DNA from: Muscardinus avellanarius
Taxonomy: Eukaryota > Chordata > Mammalia > Rodentia > Gliridae
Reading direction: 5' to 3'
DNA length: 64,000 nt
NCBI GenBank assembly: GCA_963383645.1
Contig: OY726573.1
Coordinates: 13,024,989-13,088,988, forward strand
In this document: positions 46,551 to 64,000 of the stretch, one piece after another
Layout: each line of letters begins with the position of its first letter
How positions within the stretch are numbered: position 1 is the stretch's first letter
Translations under genes and position numbers: made by a program
Notes under the pieces: model-generated
Told to the model about the DNA's origin: nothing
The model's input: the letters and a program-made list of their open reading frames with translations, nothing else
The model's database searches: none

Positions 46551-47242
46551 ACCCCACATATATTGTTGGTAGAAATGTAAAATGGTATGGCCACTAGAAA
46601 AAACATGATAGTTTTTTCTTTCTTTTGTTTTTTTTTTTTTTTCAGTACTGGAGATGGAACATTCTACCTCTGAGCTTTACCTCTAGCCCTATTTATTTAT
46701 TTTTTTTATTTTTTTATTTTTTATTTTGAAACAGGGTCTCATGAGTTGCAAAGGACCTAAATAGCTGAGGCTATCTACAAACCATTATCCTCTTGTCTCA
46801 ACTTCCCAAATGCTCCAATGTCTACACAATAACTTGTGTGGAATATTAATACCAGTATTAATCACAGTAGCCAGAAATTAGGAAGACTTCAAATGTGACA
46901 AAATCTGTCACTTCTATACAATGGACCACTCTTCGGCAACTAGAAGGGATGGACTACTAAAACATGCAATAACGCGGATGAAACCTGGAAACACGCTAAG
47001 GCAAAGGAGCCAGACACAAAAACTGCACATCGCAGAATTTCACTTCAGTGAAATTTTGAGAAAAGACAAAACTATAGAGACAAAAAGTAGATATTGTGTT
47101 TGGGGTTGGAGAGCTGATTGCATAGGAGCACAAATAAACTTTTTAGGTCAGAAAAGTACTTTAAAACTGGATTGTAGTGATGCTTGCACACCATATAAAT
47201 TTACTGGAAATTATTGAACTGTATCCTTAAAATGGATGGATT
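46551..47242 (+). repeat. L1M 3' end, interrupted by a SINE
   Basis: 'gccagacacaaaaactgcac', 'atagagacaaaaagtaga' and 'gaactgtatccttaaaatgg' mark an L1M 3' end. The SINE at 46622-46815 splits it. Confidence 0.6.
46622..46815 (-). repeat. B1-dID SINE inside L1
   Basis: A T-run tail is followed by an ID half 'cattctacctctgagcttta' and a diverged B1 half. Confidence 0.7.
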
Positions 47243-47402
47243 ATTTTTAAACTAGGATTGAACCCAGATTTGCTCTTTCACTGAGCTATATCCACGGTTT
47301 GTTTGTTTGTTTTGAAACAGGGTCTTGCTAAGTTGCTCAGGCTGGCCTTGAACTTACAGTCCTCTTGCCTTGACACCCAAGTACACCAGAGTGTCCAGCT
47401 CT
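47243..47402 (-). repeat. Diverged B1-dID SINE
   Basis: 'tcactgagctatatccacgg' and 'gcttgctaagttgctcagg'-type phrases are visible. It is older than its neighbours. Confidence 0.55.
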
Positions 47403-47754
47403 CATGGATGACTTTTAAGGTATGTAAAGCCCCACCTAAATAAAGATACTTAAAACCGAACAAAACACGGACTCATGCACAAAGCCATAAGAGTAATCTC
47501 ATACAGGTGGCAGTCACTGTTTATCATGTAAAAATTAAAAACAATTATATTTAAAACTATAGTAAGAAACAAACATTTTAATAATTGGGGTATTTACATG
47601 AAAATCAAATTAATTATAAATAAAGCAACAATTTAAAAGAACGGAATTATTCAAGCTAGAAGTAGAAAATGATTAATCAGAACATGAAAATTATTTAATA
47701 AAACTAAATTAGAAAGAAAAAACTTTGGCACATGTAATTTAAAATAAAAAGAAG

Positions 47755-47978
47755 AGCCAGATATGGTGGTACACGCTTGTAATCCCACATTCGGGAGGCT
47801 GAGACAGGAGGATCGCAGTAGGTGGGCAGCCTCAGCTATTTAGTGAGGTCCTTTGCAACTCAGTGAGACCCTGTTTCAAAATAAAGAATAAAAAATAGAT
47901 CTAGGGGTGTAGCTCGGAAGTAGAATGCCCTTGGGTTCCATCCCTAGCACAGTACTGCAAAAAAAAAAAAAAAAAAAG
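47755..47978 (+). repeat. B1-dID SINE
   Basis: The element is full length with an A-tail of about 19 bases. Confidence 0.8.
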
Positions 47979-48300
47979 AACAAAATGAACTATATATAGA
48001 ATAAAACAACTAGAAAACTAAAGATTCATTCTTTTAAAGGCTCCAAGTCAACAGAGTTCCACTGAAGAACTTTACTAAGCCTTCCAGGAACAGATAATTC
48101 ACATCCCAAACATACCTGCAGAAAACAGAAACAAATGGGAGGCTGCCCTTACAAGACTACCATTGTACTGGTATAAAACCATATTACACCAGCACAAGAA
48201 AACATGGAGCCAGCCATGTAGAAACTCAGCTTATTGCCAATAAAAATTAGAAAATTGGAAGTAAGAATTAATTAATATTATATAAATAGGGTTTATTCTT

Positions 48301-48535
48301 ATTTATTTATTTATTTATTTTGGTGCTGGGGATAAAACCCAGGGGCTTTGTACCTCTGAGCAACATACACCCTCAGCCCTATTTTTTAAGTCTTTTTATT
48401 TTTTTGAAACAGAGTTTCACTGAGTTGCCAAGGGCCTTGCTAGTAGCTGAGGCTGTCCGGGAACCTCAATTCCCTCCAGTCTCAGCCTCCAGAATGCTGG
48501 GATTACAAGCATGCGTCACCACTCCCAGCTCAAAT
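48301..48535 (-). repeat. B1-dID SINE
   Basis: A TTTA-rich tail, ID half 'aaacccaggggctttgtacc' and B1 half ending 'gcgtcaccactcccagc' are visible. Confidence 0.78.
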
Positions 48536-48679
48536 AGATTTTATTTCATGAACATCAGGATAGGAAAGCTGACACAAATTTACCATATAATTCATCACAA
48601 TAACAGGTTAGAAGATAATTAAATCGATAGATGCAGAAAAAATATTGATAACATTACAATGTGCTATTTTTAGATGTTA

Positions 48680-49200
48680 CTCCTCTAACATAAAATCACC
48701 ACTTAAAGTGGGCAATTCAGTGATTTATAGTAGATTCACAAGGGTATGTGATCATCACTACTAATTCCAGAACATTTTTGTCATCCTAAAAGAATCTGGG
48801 TGTCTGACTATAGTCATTCCGCATTATCCTCTTCCTCCATTCTCTGCAATCACTAATCTACTTTCTGTCTCTATGGGCTTGTGTATTGGGGACATTTTAT
48901 CTAAGTAGCATCATTAGTATAGGTCCTTTGTATCTGGCTTCTTTCACTTAGCATAAGATCTCTGAGTTCATCCATCCTGTCACATCAATCAGTACTTCAT
49001 TTCTTCTTATGGCTGAGCAATGCTCCATGACATATATACCAGATCTTGTTTATTTACCTGCCAGATGATAGACATTTAACTGTTTCTACCACCTGACTAT
49101 AATGGACAACTATCAACTTTATGTGCCAGTTTATATATAAATGTTTATATATAAATGTTTTCAGTTCTCTTGGGTATAAATCTAGAAATGGAATGGCTTA
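48680..49200 (-). repeat. L1M fragment
   Basis: 'aatctactttctgtctctat', 'tctttcacttagcataag' and 'agtacttcatttcttcttat' are antisense L1M 3' phrases. Confidence 0.65.
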
Positions 49201-49737
49201 ACTATTTTTTATAATCAGAATTATTGAAAAGCTACATAAAAATATCATACTTAATGAAATGTCAGATGTAATCAACAACATATGCATATCAAAATATCAC
49301 ATTATTTCCCATAACAGTGTACAATAAGTGTGTGTCAATCAAAAATAAAAGTTAATTTTAAAAAGCCAAGAACAAGAATATGTGCTCAAGCAAAGTATAA
49401 ATACTATAGTAATATTATATTACTTTGTTACTATGGTGATACTGTATTAATATTCTTCTACATTGTCCTAAATGTCACAGATAATGCATCATGAGAAGAA
49501 AAAAACAACACATGAATTAGAAGAAGAGGATATAAAATTGTGATTATATATGGGATATGTTGAAAATTTAAGAGAATCAAATTATCAGAGGTGGTAAGGG
49601 AGTTCAGCAAGGGAGGCAGATAAAAGATAAGGCGGAAAACCTAGAAACTTCCTAAAATATCATGATATGTTTGCTATGGATCACGTTTATGTATAATAGA
49701 AAACGGGAATGAATGGCACCTAGAAAAAATGAGTGGT

Positions 49738-49938
49738 GGCCAGGGCAGTGTGGTAAGCACCTCTAAACCAGCGACTCCAGCGGTGGAGGCAGGAAGACCA
49801 CAAGTTCCAGGCCAGCCTCCACAATTTACTGAGATCCTGTCTCAAAAGATAAAGGGTTGGGGATGTAGCTCAGTGAAAGAGTGCCTCTGGGTTAAATCTC
49901 CACCACCAAAAAATAAAAAAGAAAGAAAGAAAAGCAGT
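49738..49938 (+). repeat. B1-dID SINE
   Basis: It has a diverged B1 half, an ID half 'ggggatgtagctcagtgaaa' and an A-rich tail. Confidence 0.7.
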
Positions 49939-49949
49939 TTCTTTCTTTC

Positions 49950-50660
49950 CTCCCACACTAAAGTTCAGCTCACAGATGTCAAGACTAAGGTCTCTGAAAT
50001 GCTCAAGACTCTTCCTTCTAGACTCTAGGGTGAACTGGGTTGCATGCAAACTGTACATCAGCATACCTGACCTTAGAAAGAAAACTTTTAATGTAAAAAG
50101 AACAAAAATATACTTTTTAAGATGGCAGATGTAAATTACACTGCTGGCATGAAAAGTACACATTTTTAAAAGCAGAATATAAAACAGGTCTAAACTATTA
50201 TTTATATATAGCATGATCCCACTTATCTATCTTATCTCTGCACACTAGGATTCGAGACAGTTTTTCCCTCTGCTCATATGTATTTTGCCTACGATGAACA
50301 CACTAATTTCTATTAATAATTTTCTTCAGCATTAGCTAGGGTGGGCGCTGACCCAACGGTGGAGACTCAGCAAAGAATCTCCTCTCATTTAGGCTCTGCT
50401 GCCCAAGCCCAGACTCTAAGGGTGAGCTCGGCAGTGGCCCAAGGAAATGCAGTGGGGGATTCCTATGGGAACAAATAAAGAAAAACAGAGGAGGCCTGAC
50501 AGCAGCAGGCCGCCGGCAACTGATCGTTGGGTTACACAGGCATGCATGGAGGAGGCTGCCAAGCTGAATATAGCTCTTCAGAACAGACTCTGAGGTCCCA
50601 CCAGGCACTGTCAAAGATTCCCTTCCCAGCAACTAGAAAGCATTCTCTAATGGCACATGG
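49950..50660. other. MYH8 upstream region
   Basis: This is low-repeat sequence before the MYH8 promoter; no gene is seen. Confidence 0.4.
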
Positions 50661-50666
50661 GTCCCT

Positions 50667-50840
50667 GTCAAATTATTTATAGGCAATTGGTTCACATACT
50701 CAAAATGATATGAATACTTCTAATTATATCCAAACATGCCAAATGTCACTACAAACTATGCTGAGCGTTCATGCTGCCAAATGTCTTGCCCTAACAAAGA
50801 GGAGGTAGCTGCAGCATCAGCACAGTGGTTCCTATATAAA
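50667..50840 (+). promoter_or_regulatory. MYH8: MYH8 proximal promoter (MEF2 site, AT-rich element, TATA)
   Basis: The MEF2 consensus TTATTTATAG at 50673-50682 lies in the same 17-base block as in MYH4 (50667-50683). TTCTAATTATATCCA recurs at 50718-50732, and TATATAAA is at 50833-50840. The MEF2-to-TATA distance is about 160 bases against 150 in MYH4. Function is inferred. Confidence 0.78.
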
Positions 50841-50861
50841 CCGGCCTGACCCTCCCGCCTC

Positions 50862-50882
50862 ATCTCCACCAAGGTCCCAGAG
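50862..50882 (+). other. MYH8: MYH8 exon 1 (5'UTR, start approximate)
   Basis: The predicted start is about 30 bases after the TATA box. The exon ends CCAGAG before the donor gtaagt at 50883. Confidence 0.62.
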
Positions 50883-51092
50883 GTAAGTAAGTGATGGGAG
50901 CCCGGGGAGCCCAAGGACTGAAGAGGCAGGAGGAGCTGATGCTGAGGCCATCTCTGAGCATGAAACTCTTCCTCTCAACTTTGAAAACTTTGTTTTCATA
51001 AAAGCCAAGCTTTAGGACAGGGGACATTTAATTCTGGAACTAGATTACCGCAATGACAGTGCATCACTAATACGAAACTTCTTGTTTTACAG

Positions 51093-51136
51093 TGTGGGAC
51101 ATTTCTGACCCTGCATTTTCGTCTGGAACTCCAGAG
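51093..51136 (+). other. MYH8: MYH8 exon 2 (5'UTR)
   Basis: The acceptor tttacag and donor gtaaga bound 44 bases that resemble MYH4 exon 2. Confidence 0.65.

Positions 51137-64000
<12,864 letters not shown>

Overview
The window is nuclear DNA from a placental mammal and covers part of the fast skeletal-muscle myosin heavy chain cluster. Two tandem, same-strand MYH genes account for all the coding sequence I can support. The first (about 8938-35252) is a complete 40-exon gene with 38 coding exons. Its exon lengths join without a frame error into a 1944-residue myosin II heavy chain, and its diagnostic residues match MYH4 (MyHC-IIb). The second (about 50862 to the window end) carries exons 1-15 plus the first 8 bases of exon 16, and its residues match MYH8 (perinatal MyHC). 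The order MYH4 then MYH8 agrees with the conserved mammalian order MYH3-MYH2-MYH1-MYH4-MYH8-MYH13. Gene names rest on remembered family sequences; no alignment was run.

The host is most likely a rodent of the squirrel-related clade (Sciuridae, Aplodontiidae or Gliridae). About thirty dimeric SINEs join a B1-like left half (RNA-polymerase-III boxes ending in GGTTC) to an ID-like right half ('ggctggggatgtagctcagaggtagaatgcc...'), the architecture known as B1-dID. One free-standing ID monomer is also present. I cannot name the genus.

Layout: 1-8740 is the intergenic tail between the upstream MYH gene (presumably MYH1, not in the window) and MYH4. It holds SINEs, an L2 copy split by an L1, MIR copies, a large SINE palindrome and a strong CTCF-like motif. 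The MYH4 promoter and two short 5'UTR exons lie at 8753-9216, and the ATG is in exon 3 at 11899. Motor exons run from 11899 to about 23600, rod exons from there to the stop at 35152, and the AATAAA signal is at 35227. The 15.6-kb MYH4-MYH8 spacer is AT-rich and built largely from decayed L1, SINE, MIR, L2 and MER5-type copies. The MYH8 promoter is near 50667-50840, its 5'UTR exons at 50882 and 51093, and its ATG at 52854.

The two products do the same job: they dimerise through the rod, build thick filaments and hydrolyse ATP on actin. They differ in timing, with MYH8 perinatal and MYH4 in the fastest adult fibres. Their proximal promoters share two AT-rich blocks including a perfect MEF2-type site, and several motor exons are nearly identical at DNA level, which suggests gene conversion. 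I found no novel multi-gene system. The most checkable points are the CTCF-like sites either side of MYH4, the exon 5 conversion tract, the lengthened MYH4 surface loops, the altered young SINE subfamily with clean target duplications, and the SINE hairpin near 0.8 kb.
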